The notes under the pieces: generated by a model
The model's input: the letters and a program-made list of their open reading frames with translations, nothing else
Told to the model about the DNA's origin: nothing
The model's database searches: none
Assembly (NCBI GenBank): GCA_000212915.1
Contig: CM001167.1
Span: forward strand, 607,780-671,779
Length of the DNA stretch: 64,000 bases
Direction: 5' to 3'
From: Bacteroides coprosuis DSM 18011
GTDB lineage: Bacteria > Bacteroidota > Bacteroidia > Bacteroidales > Bacteroidaceae
Shown here: positions 17,415 through 26,243 of the stretch, piece after piece
Layout of the letters: every line of letters starts with the position of its first letter
Position numbering within the stretch: the stretch's first letter is position 1
Made by a program: the position numbers and the translations under genes

Positions 17415-18329
17415 TTACTTTTTTAGTAGATTAATAATCTCTTCTTTGGACATTGAGACTTCCGATACTATCTCAAGAATTTGCTTTTCATTTACTTTAT
17501 TAAAATCTATTTCTAGAGGAGTAATGAATACTCCACCCAAATCTACAGAAGCTGGACTTATTGTTAATTTATTTTCTCCTTTGGCAAAAAAAGCATTTGG
17601 TCTATGTTTTTTTCTTAGTAATAATATTAATGTCCACTCATCTTTGTCATACCAAGCTATTAAATTCATCATCGGTTCTGATTCACCTTCTTGAACTGGT
17701 AGGGTATGATAGATTTGATTAAAAAGCTCATTAATATCTTCAGAGGTCGTCCCTTTGATGATTAAACTATTTCTAGGATTGTCGTTTAGTAAAAACAGTT
17801 TTGCTGATTTATACTCTTTTAATTTCTCTAAAGGAAGGTTGGTAACATCTTTTTCTATGCATAAAAATCCTTTATTACCTGCTTGAAAATGCATGTGGTC
17901 AGGGGCTGATGCTCCACATTTAGGACCATTATAAAACAAGACATAGTCATCTATTTTTTTTGCTAAATCCAACATGTCACAGATGCGGCCTTCTATTTTT
18001 TGGTCCACGTGATTAATGTCAGGAATAGTAAGATGTCTAGGGAAAATCGGAAAGGGATTAAGCAGTATAACATACTGCTTATAGTTAATCCCTTTCTGTT
18101 CTATGGGTCTATTTGTTGCACATAAAAAACATTTACGAGCCTGAATAGACGCACTGTCAACCTTAGCTGCTGAAGAAACTATTCTTGCCGGGTTAAACTG
18201 TACACGATAGTGTACTCCGTTTACGCTAACCTCTTTTGTTTTAACCTCAGACAAGGCATTAAAATTTTTAGCAGCTAAAGGCCATTCTCCCAATTGTTGT
18301 TGAAAAAGTTTGTCAACCTCTATATTCAT
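17415..18329 (-). CDS. DUF4922 HIT/GalT-like nucleotidyltransferase or phosphorylase
   Basis: 304-residue soluble protein. An HxHxQ motif, H145-M-H147-F-Q149 in APDHMHFQAG, is the catalytic signature of the GalT/Ap4A-phosphorylase branch of the HIT superfamily. The pair C67-x-x-C70 (RKCFLCATNRP) resembles a zinc knuckle of GalT. NPFPIFPRHLTIP and GPKCGASAPDHMH resemble substrate-pocket stretches of the same fold. The expected chemistry is transfer of NMP between a sugar phosphate and a nucleotide, or phosphorolysis of an NDP-sugar. It is sandwiched between a SpoIID-like gene and a tandem GT2 with 2-nt gaps on both sides, pointing to a shared step. The substrate is unknown; a phosphorylated amino sugar is my guess. 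Confidence 0.75.
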   Translation of the reverse strand: MNIEVDKLFQQQLGEWPLAAKNFNALSEVKTKEVSVNGVHYRVQFNPARIVSSAAKVDSASIQARKCFLCATNRPIEQKGINYKQYVILLNPFPIFPRHLTIPDINHVDQKIEGRICDMLDLAKKIDDYVLFYNGPKCGASAPDHMHFQAGNKGFLCIEKDVTNLPLEKLKEYKSAKLFLLNDNPRNSLIIKGTTSEDINELFNQIYHTLPVQEGESEPMMNLIAWYDKDEWTLILLLRKKHRPNAFFAKGENKLTISPASVDLGGVFITPLEIDFNKVNEKQILEIVSEVSMSKEEIINLLKK

Positions 18330-18331
18330 TC

Positions 18332-19798
18332 TTATTTCTTTTTATTTAAGTTGATTCGTGCTTCAAGCTCCCAGGTACGAATTCTATCTTTATAAGTATT
18401 ATGTGCATTCATTTTGACTATGTCTAGTGATGCATCAGAGTTGTCTTCCCAACGGCGGCATAAATAAACGATGTCATAGACCCTACCAATTTGATATTGT
18501 CTTGAGAAATTCAAACCAAGAGCATAATCTTCTCCATAGCTAGTGTTGGGCACCTTGATTTCTCGTAACACAGGGGTATAGAAAGCTCTAGGCGCTCCTA
18601 GCCCATTGATGCGTAGAGCATTATTTCGTCCGTTTTCTGGAGTCCATTCTTTATGATCAATAACTCCAGGAGCAATCATATTCATATTAAAGTCTGTCAT
18701 CATGTATGTTCCAACAACCATAGCACAATTTTGCTCGTAGAAAGCATTAATCATTGTTTGTAATGTGTTTTCGTCTTTGTACACATCATCGCTATCCAAT
18801 TGAACAGCAAATTTTCCACATTTGTCATGATGAACACCTGCGTTCCAACACCCACCAATACCCAAGTCTTTGCGTTTGGGTATTAGGTGAATTAATCGAT
18901 CATCTCCTTTGAAGCTATCAATGGCTTCAGTTGTGCCATCAGTTGAGTGATTATCTATAATAATTAAGTTGAATTTAAAAGTTGTTTTTTGCTTTAGCAC
19001 TGACTCTATCGCGTCTTTTACTGTTTTAATTCTATTACGAACAGGTATGATGACAGATGCTTCATATTCAAAGTGATCAGCTTCAAATTCGATTTTTTCA
19101 AATTGAGGAGCAAGATATCCTCCTATTTCTTTAAGATGTTCTGTACAGGCTTTTTCCATCTCGATTTGTACTCCTCTATTTTTAGGATCTACGTAATCGA
19201 ATATTTTTTCACCACTTTTACGGGTGTCTTTTTCTATTTCAGAATATAGGTATTCATTGATGTGTTCTAATTTATACTTCTGACTAAGTTTAAGTCTTAA
19301 ATCATATAATCCAGCTGCATTATAAGATGCCTTCATACGATTAACTGAGTCTTTTAAAGCTTCAGTGTTAAATAATAGAACCGAACCAAAATTGAAGTCA
19401 TCTCTTAAACTGCCCTTTTGATAATCTATGACGGGTGCATTTTTTCTTTGATCTCCTAGTATTTGATAGTGGTCTGCATAGACCATTCCTGCACAAGAAT
19501 CATCTGCTATTTTTAGCATACGTTCTAGGGCAAAATATCCTAATTCAAGAGTTGTATATTTTGTGTATAGCAAAGTATAGTCAGAATTTGCTTGTTCTGC
19601 TATTGATTGAATGGCGCTTGTTGAAGTGAGTGCTGGTACATAAATAATAGGATAGCCTAAGGCTTTGTTATCCGATTTTTTTTGAGTACTCACAAGATAG
19701 ATGTTCAAGTTGAGTTCTGATTGCTGTAAATTTTGAATAGTCTCTTTTACTTGTGCTTCGTCAAGAAAAGGAATGAAGCAATTGATTCTTGTTTTCAT
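18332..19798 (-). CDS. soluble tandem glycosyltransferase family 2 protein
   Basis: 488 residues without membrane segments. Residues 1 to about 220 resemble a GT-A fold lacking a convincing catalytic set (MKTRINCFIPFLDEAQVKETIQNLQ; MVYADHYQILGD). A canonical GT2 domain begins at about 247: ASVIIPVRNRIKTVKDAIESVLKQ, LIIIDNHSTDGTTEAI, and the metal-binding VQLDSDDVY (D-x-D). It then has LCRRWEDNSDASLD as the acceptor-side region. It would transfer a sugar from a nucleotide-sugar donor in the cytoplasm. A glycosyltransferase is unexpected in a catabolic muropeptide operon. With the DUF4922 partner 2 nt downstream it could form a small activation-and-transfer module. Confidence 0.8.
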   Translation of the reverse strand: MKTRINCFIPFLDEAQVKETIQNLQQSELNLNIYLVSTQKKSDNKALGYPIIYVPALTSTSAIQSIAEQANSDYTLLYTKYTTLELGYFALERMLKIADDSCAGMVYADHYQILGDQRKNAPVIDYQKGSLRDDFNFGSVLLFNTEALKDSVNRMKASYNAAGLYDLRLKLSQKYKLEHINEYLYSEIEKDTRKSGEKIFDYVDPKNRGVQIEMEKACTEHLKEIGGYLAPQFEKIEFEADHFEYEASVIIPVRNRIKTVKDAIESVLKQKTTFKFNLIIIDNHSTDGTTEAIDSFKGDDRLIHLIPKRKDLGIGGCWNAGVHHDKCGKFAVQLDSDDVYKDENTLQTMINAFYEQNCAMVVGTYMMTDFNMNMIAPGVIDHKEWTPENGRNNALRINGLGAPRAFYTPVLREIKVPNTSYGEDYALGLNFSRQYQIGRVYDIVYLCRRWEDNSDASLDIVKMNAHNTYKDRIRTWELEARINLNKKK

Positions 19799-19818
19799 AT
19801 GATTATATCTTTAATTTC

Positions 19819-21672
19819 TTATTTGTTTTTATATTCTAATAGTCCTATTTCCCCGCCTGTAGCAGTAAATAAAACTCTGTTTTTATCGAGAGGTACTAGT
19901 GTGTTAATTAGAGAGTTTCCAACTTTATGCTTCCATATTATTTGACCTGTTGTAGAATTTAAAGCAAACATCAATCCATTTTTTGTACTTCCGTAAAGTA
20001 CTCCTTCTTTCTCTATAGGCATGGATGGTGCATGCTCATATCCAAACCCCACGTCTGTAGACCAAAGATGTTCTGGAATATCTGTTTCAGCTGAGTAACA
20101 AACCACACTATCATTCATCGTTTTACTATAGATTCTTTGGTTATCCTCAGATAACCCAATAGTCTCTCTTACCATGGATTGATTAGTTCTCCAAATTGTT
20201 TCACCTGATTGTAAACTTATCGCTGTCATAGCACGCTTAGGGTCTGTTATAAAAACCTTTCCATGTGCTGCTACAGGCCATACTGCTGCTGGAGAGAAGT
20301 GCATTCCTTTTATATCTCCTGTCCAAAGCCATTCTACTTCTCCTGTTTGTTCATTTAAAGCATAAAGCGTGTTATCCCATGCTCCGAAAATGACTTTATT
20401 ATCAGTTACTAAGGGTTTAGTTTCTACGTATCCTTTAACTTGATTGTATTGCCACACTATATTTCCTGATAGGATGTCAATAGCTCTAAAAACGCCATCA
20501 CTAGCTCCAATAAAAGCGATGTTATTATGGATCGTTACAGCTCCTAATACGGGTGCATTAGCTTTGATTTTCCATAGAAGTTTGCCATTGTTTGCATTTA
20601 ATCCATAGATGTGTTTATCAGCAGCCCCAAAAACAACTACATTATTATCTGCTTCAGGTGTGCCCAAAATACGATGTTCAGCTTTAAACTGCCATAATTT
20701 TTTACCATCTTTTATTCGATAAGCTGAGAGGTAACCCATGTCATCTCCTACATATATATTCTTTTTGTATAAAGCAGGAGAACTATAAATCCCTACACCC
20801 GACTTATTCATCCATATTTTTTTTACTAGTGGGTATTCGTTGTTTACTGAAAAATCTGGGTAAATATCATTTCCACTTTCTTTAGTATAATACTTTTCAG
20901 TTAGAGACAAGCTCTTCCACTGTATAGGAGCTTGATTGATTTTTTTTTCTGATACATATAAAGAGTCATTTACAACATTAATTAGTGTGTAACCCGGATT
21001 ATTGTCTTTATCCCTAAGTGTTGATCTACTTATGATACCCGGTATTCCATCATACTGAAAGAAACGATTGCTATGATAATGCCCTCCTAAAAAGGATTTG
21101 ATGTTATATTTCCTTACAGCATTCGTAACATCATACCAATTATCTACATCTCCTTTTAGTAAAGGATAATGGGTAATTAAAAATGTAGGTTGGTTGATAG
21201 GAGCTTCCGATAGTTCTTTTTCTAGCCATGAGATATCTTGGGGTACAACATGTCCGTCAGCCATTCTTAATAGTGGACCTGTATTAAATCCTAAAAAAAG
21301 GAAACCTTTATGTTCGAATTTTACTCGTTCACTTCCAAATATTTTGCCAAAATCAGTCATTCCTGATTCAGTCCACTTAGTTTCATGGTTTCCCAGAACG
21401 GCATAATACGGTTTGTTCAATTTTGCTAAAATGGCTTTAGCTTGACTTAAAGATGTGAAATCTCCTTCTTCTGATAAATCTCCTGAAACAATAACAAATT
21501 CAATTTTAGGATTATTATTTATTTCAGTTACTACTTTATTTAAGTCTTCTGCTGGTGCTGGGTTATGTTTTGATATATGCGTATCAGTCAATAAAGCAAA
21601 AGTAAAGTCTTGTGCACTCATTGGGAGAATAGCACATACTAAGCAAATAATTGATATGAGAGTCTTTTTCAT
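19819..21672 (-). CDS. secreted calcineurin-like phosphoesterase with PQQ beta-propeller
   Basis: 617 residues with signal peptide (MKKTLISIICLVCAILPMSAQ). Residues about 22-220 form a metallophosphoesterase: DTHIS (D30, H32), GDLSEEGD (64-71), LGNHETKW (93-100), THYPLLKGD and GGHYHSNRFF supply the two-metal ligands. Residues about 285-610 hold repeated blades of the PQQ/quinoprotein type (GKKLWQFKAEH, GKLLWKIKANAPV, GNIVWQYNQVKG, GEVEWLWTGD, GETIWRTNQS, GQIIWKHKVGNS). In enzymes of this kind the propeller is often a binding platform rather than a PQQ holder. A periplasmic phosphatase for a phosphorylated glycan or lipid carrier is plausible. It sits between the GT2 and amidase genes. Confidence 0.85.
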   Translation of the reverse strand: MKKTLISIICLVCAILPMSAQDFTFALLTDTHISKHNPAPAEDLNKVVTEINNNPKIEFVIVSGDLSEEGDFTSLSQAKAILAKLNKPYYAVLGNHETKWTESGMTDFGKIFGSERVKFEHKGFLFLGFNTGPLLRMADGHVVPQDISWLEKELSEAPINQPTFLITHYPLLKGDVDNWYDVTNAVRKYNIKSFLGGHYHSNRFFQYDGIPGIISRSTLRDKDNNPGYTLINVVNDSLYVSEKKINQAPIQWKSLSLTEKYYTKESGNDIYPDFSVNNEYPLVKKIWMNKSGVGIYSSPALYKKNIYVGDDMGYLSAYRIKDGKKLWQFKAEHRILGTPEADNNVVVFGAADKHIYGLNANNGKLLWKIKANAPVLGAVTIHNNIAFIGASDGVFRAIDILSGNIVWQYNQVKGYVETKPLVTDNKVIFGAWDNTLYALNEQTGEVEWLWTGDIKGMHFSPAAVWPVAAHGKVFITDPKRAMTAISLQSGETIWRTNQSMVRETIGLSEDNQRIYSKTMNDSVVCYSAETDIPEHLWSTDVGFGYEHAPSMPIEKEGVLYGSTKNGLMFALNSTTGQIIWKHKVGNSLINTLVPLDKNRVLFTATGGEIGLLEYKNK

Positions 21673-21691
21673 AGATTAGCTGTATTAATTA

Positions 21692-24600
21692 TTAGTCTTT
21701 TGTTAAGAATGAAAGGATAGTAGCCATAAGCTCATCTTTTTTATCCTCGGATTGAATTACCTCAAAAGGTACGCCCATAGCATATACCTTATATGCTCCA
21801 GAGAAAGCCACCCCTGCACTTAAATTATTTTCGGTGTATCGTAGCACTGTGTGGGAATCCTTATTTGCGGGTTCGATAGCATCTGGGGATTCAACTCTAT
21901 ATATTTTTTCACTAAGATTCTGATTAAAAGTATATTTGTTGTTGTGGTTAGATAGGGGAGAAGTAACTTCTTTGATTCCACCCATAGTAGCAGCTCTTCC
22001 TACTCTCCATTTTATCTTTAATACGTTGTTTAAAAACTCTACGTCTTCGTCTTGCTTTGTGGCTAGAGGGTTATCATAAATATCAGATGTAATATAAGAG
22101 CCAGTAATCAAAATCGAACCTCCATTTTCGCAAAAGTTGGAAATTTGAGATTGAAGCTCTTTTGAAAATGTTTTATATTGTAATTGTTGATTTTCTCCAG
22201 CACCCATTTTAGACTGCTTTTCTTTTCCAAGAATTAAATCTATTATAGGGTATTGTGTCAATAGAGCTTTCTTTATCTCTACAGATTTTTTGCTGCACGA
22301 TACAAAAGAATATCCTGCTTTGAGAATAGACTTTCCATGTATTGCTGGATAATCAAAGGTGTTACCTGCAATAACCTGTGTTTCAAAATTACCATAACTA
22401 TCTCCAAAGCCTGAAGCATCATCGTCCATCCAAGGGATAATTCTTCTAAACTCTTTCATTTTCCCAATGTAGCTGATATCTTTAATGTAAGGAACTCCGT
22501 GGTCTTTATCGTCAAGAAATCCTGCTATAGAGTCACCTTGTGCATCAAAATCGTCAGGAGCACTAATGCGTGTGAAACCATTGATTACTAGTACATCTCC
22601 TTTGGAGTTAAAAGCACGCCCTACTGATAGTGTTTCTGAAGGGAAACTTTCCCCTCCATCATTGAGTGCCGTTATTTTAAAGCTGACTACTACTCCCAAT
22701 GGAATATCCTGCTCGTAGGAGTTGGTTTTGACAATAGTTCCCTGATCAAAGTCCCCTTGTCCTATTTTGGTATATACTATATAACGTTTGGCTTTAGCTG
22801 TGGGTTCCAGTATATCTTCTACAGGCTCCCAAGTTAATCGAACTTTGTTTTCATCTATAAATTCAGAAGTAAAGGCCTCCACTGGTAGAGGTTGGACTTC
22901 ATACTCTGTGTTGTACTGTGAACTGAGGTACTTTAATATACCCTTATAAATAGAACGACTTACAGTAAATCTAAATCTCGGATCTAATCCATATCGCATA
23001 TCTGCAAAGTTTTGATGAGAGAGTAGCTCTAGCAGCATTGTTGGAACTTTCGGTGTAGAAGCCTCGCTATATGATTTATTCCACATTCCTCTTCTTGTCC
23101 AATTGGGGTGATATAAATTACGAATGTCATTTACTATCTGCGTTTGAATTAAATCGGTTAGCTCTCGTGCAGCATATCTTGAAACTCCATTGGTATATTT
23201 GCCATTATATGATCCTGTTCTAAAAATACCGAGAGTTCCGATAATTGAGTCATTAAATGTTGTTCCTGCATCAGAATGAAAAGCAAATGCTAAGTCAATT
23301 GGAATGTTTAATCCCTCTTCTGTAGGGTTAGCCATAGAGCCTCCAGCTAAGTAGTTTACCCATAGACCTCTACATTGGTAGTCGTCGGTGTAATCATTTA
23401 CTCCTTTGCTTGGAGAGTAAATACTATCAGGTATACCGGCCCATTGCAACCAATAACGAGCTGCCTCAGTAAAGCGAGGATATCCACTAACTTCATATGG
23501 ATACTTTATACTCTTTTCTACTGTTGGAGTAGAGGCGTCTTGTCGTTTGTCTGAACTTTTAAGGTTTTCAGAAGCTCCTTTTGATGAAACAGTACGAGCA
23601 ATATTGCCATATCCACCTCCTATTTTTACTGCATCAGCGGTAATAACTTCTCCTTTATTTTTTGAAAGATTTGATAGAGTCACTTTACAGTTCTGATTCA
23701 CTCCAGCCGGGAAGTAGAATGTACCTAAATAAATCCATGTACCACCTCCCATTTTTTGATTAATAATGAATTCTGTTTCTTTGCCATTGTGATGAACTGT
23801 ATAGTGAGCTCTACTTGTGCTGTTGGGTAGTGTTTTGTATGAAACATATACGGCATATTCGCCAGATTCAGGGATTTCTGGAATCCAAGAAATAGTACTT
23901 GCTTCACCTCTTTTGATAGTTGTAGTTTGTCTATATGTTCCTAGTGAAAAAGGATTTTCATCATCTTGGTAATATGCTTTAGTATGTGCAAATCCCTTTT
24001 TTAAGCCTTCTGTCCATAGATTCTCTTTATTTTCTTCTATATAGAGTGATTTGTTTGCAAAAGCTCCATCATTGTCTATAATGATTTCATGAGTTTGTGT
24101 ATCTCTTTCTCTTGGAAGAAATACATTAGCTCCTGCTGCTTCTAGCATAGGGACAAGATAGGGTAATACAAAGCTTTGGGTATATAGATCTTCAACTGTT
24201 TGAAATATACGTGCTCGTTGCCACTCCCATCTTGAAAGTTTAGGTTCATAATAAAAGCCGTGACTTTGCCAAAGGGCAATATGTCTATTGTATAGGCCTT
24301 TTGAAGATTGATAAGGCTTTGAAATATTTTCTATAAAAGGTCGTTTGTTGGAATGAGAAAATGTGTTTTTGTTTTTACGGTTGCCTTGGTGATATTTAGG
24401 GATTAAGAATTCTATAGGATGATTATCTGAATAGATAATTAAGTCTTTATCTATTTGTTTTTCAGAGGAAAGTTCTTGTTTAATGAGGTGATAAAAAAGA
24501 TTGACAGATTCTTCTCTTAGTGGATAATAAGATAGATTATCATTAAAAATGACATTAATTGTTTTATTCTCAATGATTGTGTCAATGGCTACTTTGCCAA

Positions 24601-24742
24601 CCGAAACTTCCTGCTGCACAATAGAATTTATTTTTTCACCAATGCGCTTTTGGAGTTCAATACTATAATTTTGTGCTTGTACCGGAATACAGAAGCATAA
24701 AATGCCTATAAAAAGGATAGTATGTTTAAGGTATTTATTCAT
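21692..24742 (-). CDS. large multidomain N-acetylmuramoyl-L-alanine amidase-like protein
   Basis: 1016 residues with signal peptide (cleavage after VQAQ). An Amidase_3-like zinc domain appears split. The first His-bearing string is LWQSHGFYYEP (H161) with nearby E184. The later pieces are LAFAFHSDAGTTFND (His near 489) and TMLLELLSHQNFADMR (Glu near 573). Between them, about residues 290-378, is a golvesin-C-like beta domain (RAHYTVHHNGKETEFIINQ, GTWIYLGTFYFPAG, ADAVKIGGG). About 626-707 is a fibronectin type III-like domain. The last 300 residues resemble the xanthan-lyase-type C-terminus common in Bacteroidetes. Removal of stem peptides from MurNAc would produce the naked glycan that NamZ and SpoIID-type enzymes need. 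Confidence 0.8.
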   Translation of the reverse strand: MNKYLKHTILFIGILCFCIPVQAQNYSIELQKRIGEKINSIVQQEVSVGKVAIDTIIENKTINVIFNDNLSYYPLREESVNLFYHLIKQELSSEKQIDKDLIIYSDNHPIEFLIPKYHQGNRKNKNTFSHSNKRPFIENISKPYQSSKGLYNRHIALWQSHGFYYEPKLSRWEWQRARIFQTVEDLYTQSFVLPYLVPMLEAAGANVFLPRERDTQTHEIIIDNDGAFANKSLYIEENKENLWTEGLKKGFAHTKAYYQDDENPFSLGTYRQTTTIKRGEASTISWIPEIPESGEYAVYVSYKTLPNSTSRAHYTVHHNGKETEFIINQKMGGGTWIYLGTFYFPAGVNQNCKVTLSNLSKNKGEVITADAVKIGGGYGNIARTVSSKGASENLKSSDKRQDASTPTVEKSIKYPYEVSGYPRFTEAARYWLQWAGIPDSIYSPSKGVNDYTDDYQCRGLWVNYLAGGSMANPTEEGLNIPIDLAFAFHSDAGTTFNDSIIGTLGIFRTGSYNGKYTNGVSRYAARELTDLIQTQIVNDIRNLYHPNWTRRGMWNKSYSEASTPKVPTMLLELLSHQNFADMRYGLDPRFRFTVSRSIYKGILKYLSSQYNTEYEVQPLPVEAFTSEFIDENKVRLTWEPVEDILEPTAKAKRYIVYTKIGQGDFDQGTIVKTNSYEQDIPLGVVVSFKITALNDGGESFPSETLSVGRAFNSKGDVLVINGFTRISAPDDFDAQGDSIAGFLDDKDHGVPYIKDISYIGKMKEFRRIIPWMDDDASGFGDSYGNFETQVIAGNTFDYPAIHGKSILKAGYSFVSCSKKSVEIKKALLTQYPIIDLILGKEKQSKMGAGENQQLQYKTFSKELQSQISNFCENGGSILITGSYITSDIYDNPLATKQDEDVEFLNNVLKIKWRVGRAATMGGIKEVTSPLSNHNNKYTFNQNLSEKIYRVESPDAIEPANKDSHTVLRYTENNLSAGVAFSGAYKVYAMGVPFEVIQSEDKKDELMATILSFLTKD

Positions 24743-24756
24743 TTAGTGTTATTGTA

Positions 24757-26214
24757 TTAGTTGAGTTTATCTCTCTTTATTAAACAGGCTAATCCTATGC
24801 AAGTGAAGAGAGCATTGAAAATAAGTAATTCATAACTGAAAGCATATCCGTTAAACCATTTCTCTGAATTAGTTTGTAATACGTAACAGAGTATTGGTGC
24901 AATAATAGCTACTAGAGGTATATATTTGTCGTGTACAGCTTTCTTGCAAAAAATGCCAAAAGCAAATAATCCAAGAATAGGACCATAGGTATAGCTAGCT
25001 AGTATATACACGGCATCAATAACGCTTGTGTTATTGAGTGCATTGATAATCACTATAACAAAGGCCATTAATATAGCCATCCCTAGATGAACTTTTTTTC
25101 GAGTTTTAGTTAACTCTTTTTCGCTTTTTCTATCTCTACTCTGTAATATATCAACAGTAAAGGATGTGGTTAACGCTGTTAGAGCCGATCCAGCTGCAGC
25201 ATAAGCTGCAGATATTAAGCCGATAATAAATAAGACTCCGACAATTATAGGGAAGTAGCCTCCTGTTGCTATTAGAGGAAATAATTGATCACTAGATTCA
25301 GGAAGCTCAATTTGCATCTTCTCGGCATAAATAAAGAGGAGAGCCCCAAGCATTAAGAATAAAGCAATGATGAAAAATTGTGATATACCACTTGTTATCA
25401 TGTTTTTCTGTGAATCTTTGTGGTTCTTACAGCTTAAATTTCTTTGCATCATATCTTGGTCTAGTCCCGTTGTCGCAATCATTGTAAATATCCCTGCTAA
25501 GAATTGCTTGAAGAAATATCTTTTGTCATTTACATCGTCAAAAAAGAAGGTTTTTGATAAGCTACTTTCATGGATTGTTGTCAGCATACCTTTTAGTGTA
25601 AGATCCAAATCACTAGCGATATAATAAATACATAATACTACAGATATTACTAAGCAAAAGGTTTTAAAAGCGTCTGTCCAAATTAAAGTCTTTACTCCTC
25701 CTTTGAAAGTATAAAGCCATACTAGCAAAACAGTTATTGCTGCATTTAAAATGAAAGGAAGGTTTAATGGCTCAAATACTAACAATTGCAAAGTTATACA
25801 GACCAAAAATAATCGTACCGAAGCGCCTAGCATTTTTGATATAAAAAAGAACCATGCCCCTGTTTTGTAGCTTGACATTCCAAATCTATTTTCTAAGTAT
25901 TCGTAGATGGAAACTACATTCATTTTATAGAATAAAGGTATGAGTACAAATGCTATAATAAATTGCCCAACAACAAAACCTAATACCATTTGTAGATAAG
26001 AGAAGCTACTAACGCCAACCATACCTGGAACTGAAACGAAAGTTACTCCTGAAATACTTGACCCAATCATAGCGATAGCTACCAAAAACCAGGGGGATTT
26101 TCTGTTGCCCACAAAGAAGCCATCACTATCTGCATTTCTACTTGAGAGGTATGATATCCCAAATAATACGATGAAATATATCGCTATGGTAAGTATTACT
26201 AAAAATGGATTCAT
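24757..26214 (-). CDS. sodium:solute symporter (SSS family)
   Basis: 485 residues and about thirteen hydrophobic segments; sodium-coupled uptake across the inner membrane. Family strings include YLSSRNADSDGFFVGNRKSPWFLVAIAMIGSSISGVTFVSVPGMVG at the N-terminus and AIATTGLDQDMMQRNLSCKN (read TGLDQDMMQR) in the middle, near residue 255. Members near peptidoglycan or sialic-acid genes carry amino sugars, but SSS sequence alone does not give the substrate. Between NamZ and amidase genes, a MurNAc, GlcNAc or anhydro-sugar is likely. With AmpG-like and MurT-like proteins the operon would encode three inner-membrane uptake candidates. Confidence 0.85.
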   Translation of the reverse strand: MNPFLVILTIAIYFIVLFGISYLSSRNADSDGFFVGNRKSPWFLVAIAMIGSSISGVTFVSVPGMVGVSSFSYLQMVLGFVVGQFIIAFVLIPLFYKMNVVSIYEYLENRFGMSSYKTGAWFFFISKMLGASVRLFLVCITLQLLVFEPLNLPFILNAAITVLLVWLYTFKGGVKTLIWTDAFKTFCLVISVVLCIYYIASDLDLTLKGMLTTIHESSLSKTFFFDDVNDKRYFFKQFLAGIFTMIATTGLDQDMMQRNLSCKNHKDSQKNMITSGISQFFIIALFLMLGALLFIYAEKMQIELPESSDQLFPLIATGGYFPIIVGVLFIIGLISAAYAAAGSALTALTTSFTVDILQSRDRKSEKELTKTRKKVHLGMAILMAFVIVIINALNNTSVIDAVYILASYTYGPILGLFAFGIFCKKAVHDKYIPLVAIIAPILCYVLQTNSEKWFNGYAFSYELLIFNALFTCIGLACLIKRDKLN

Positions 26215-26243
26215 TATAGTGTGTATTATTAGTTTGTGATGTC

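Noticed and set aside
17308-17694. 128-codon plus-strand open frame
   Set aside because: Antisense to the SpoIID-like and DUF4922 genes and crossing their junction; a shadow of real genes.
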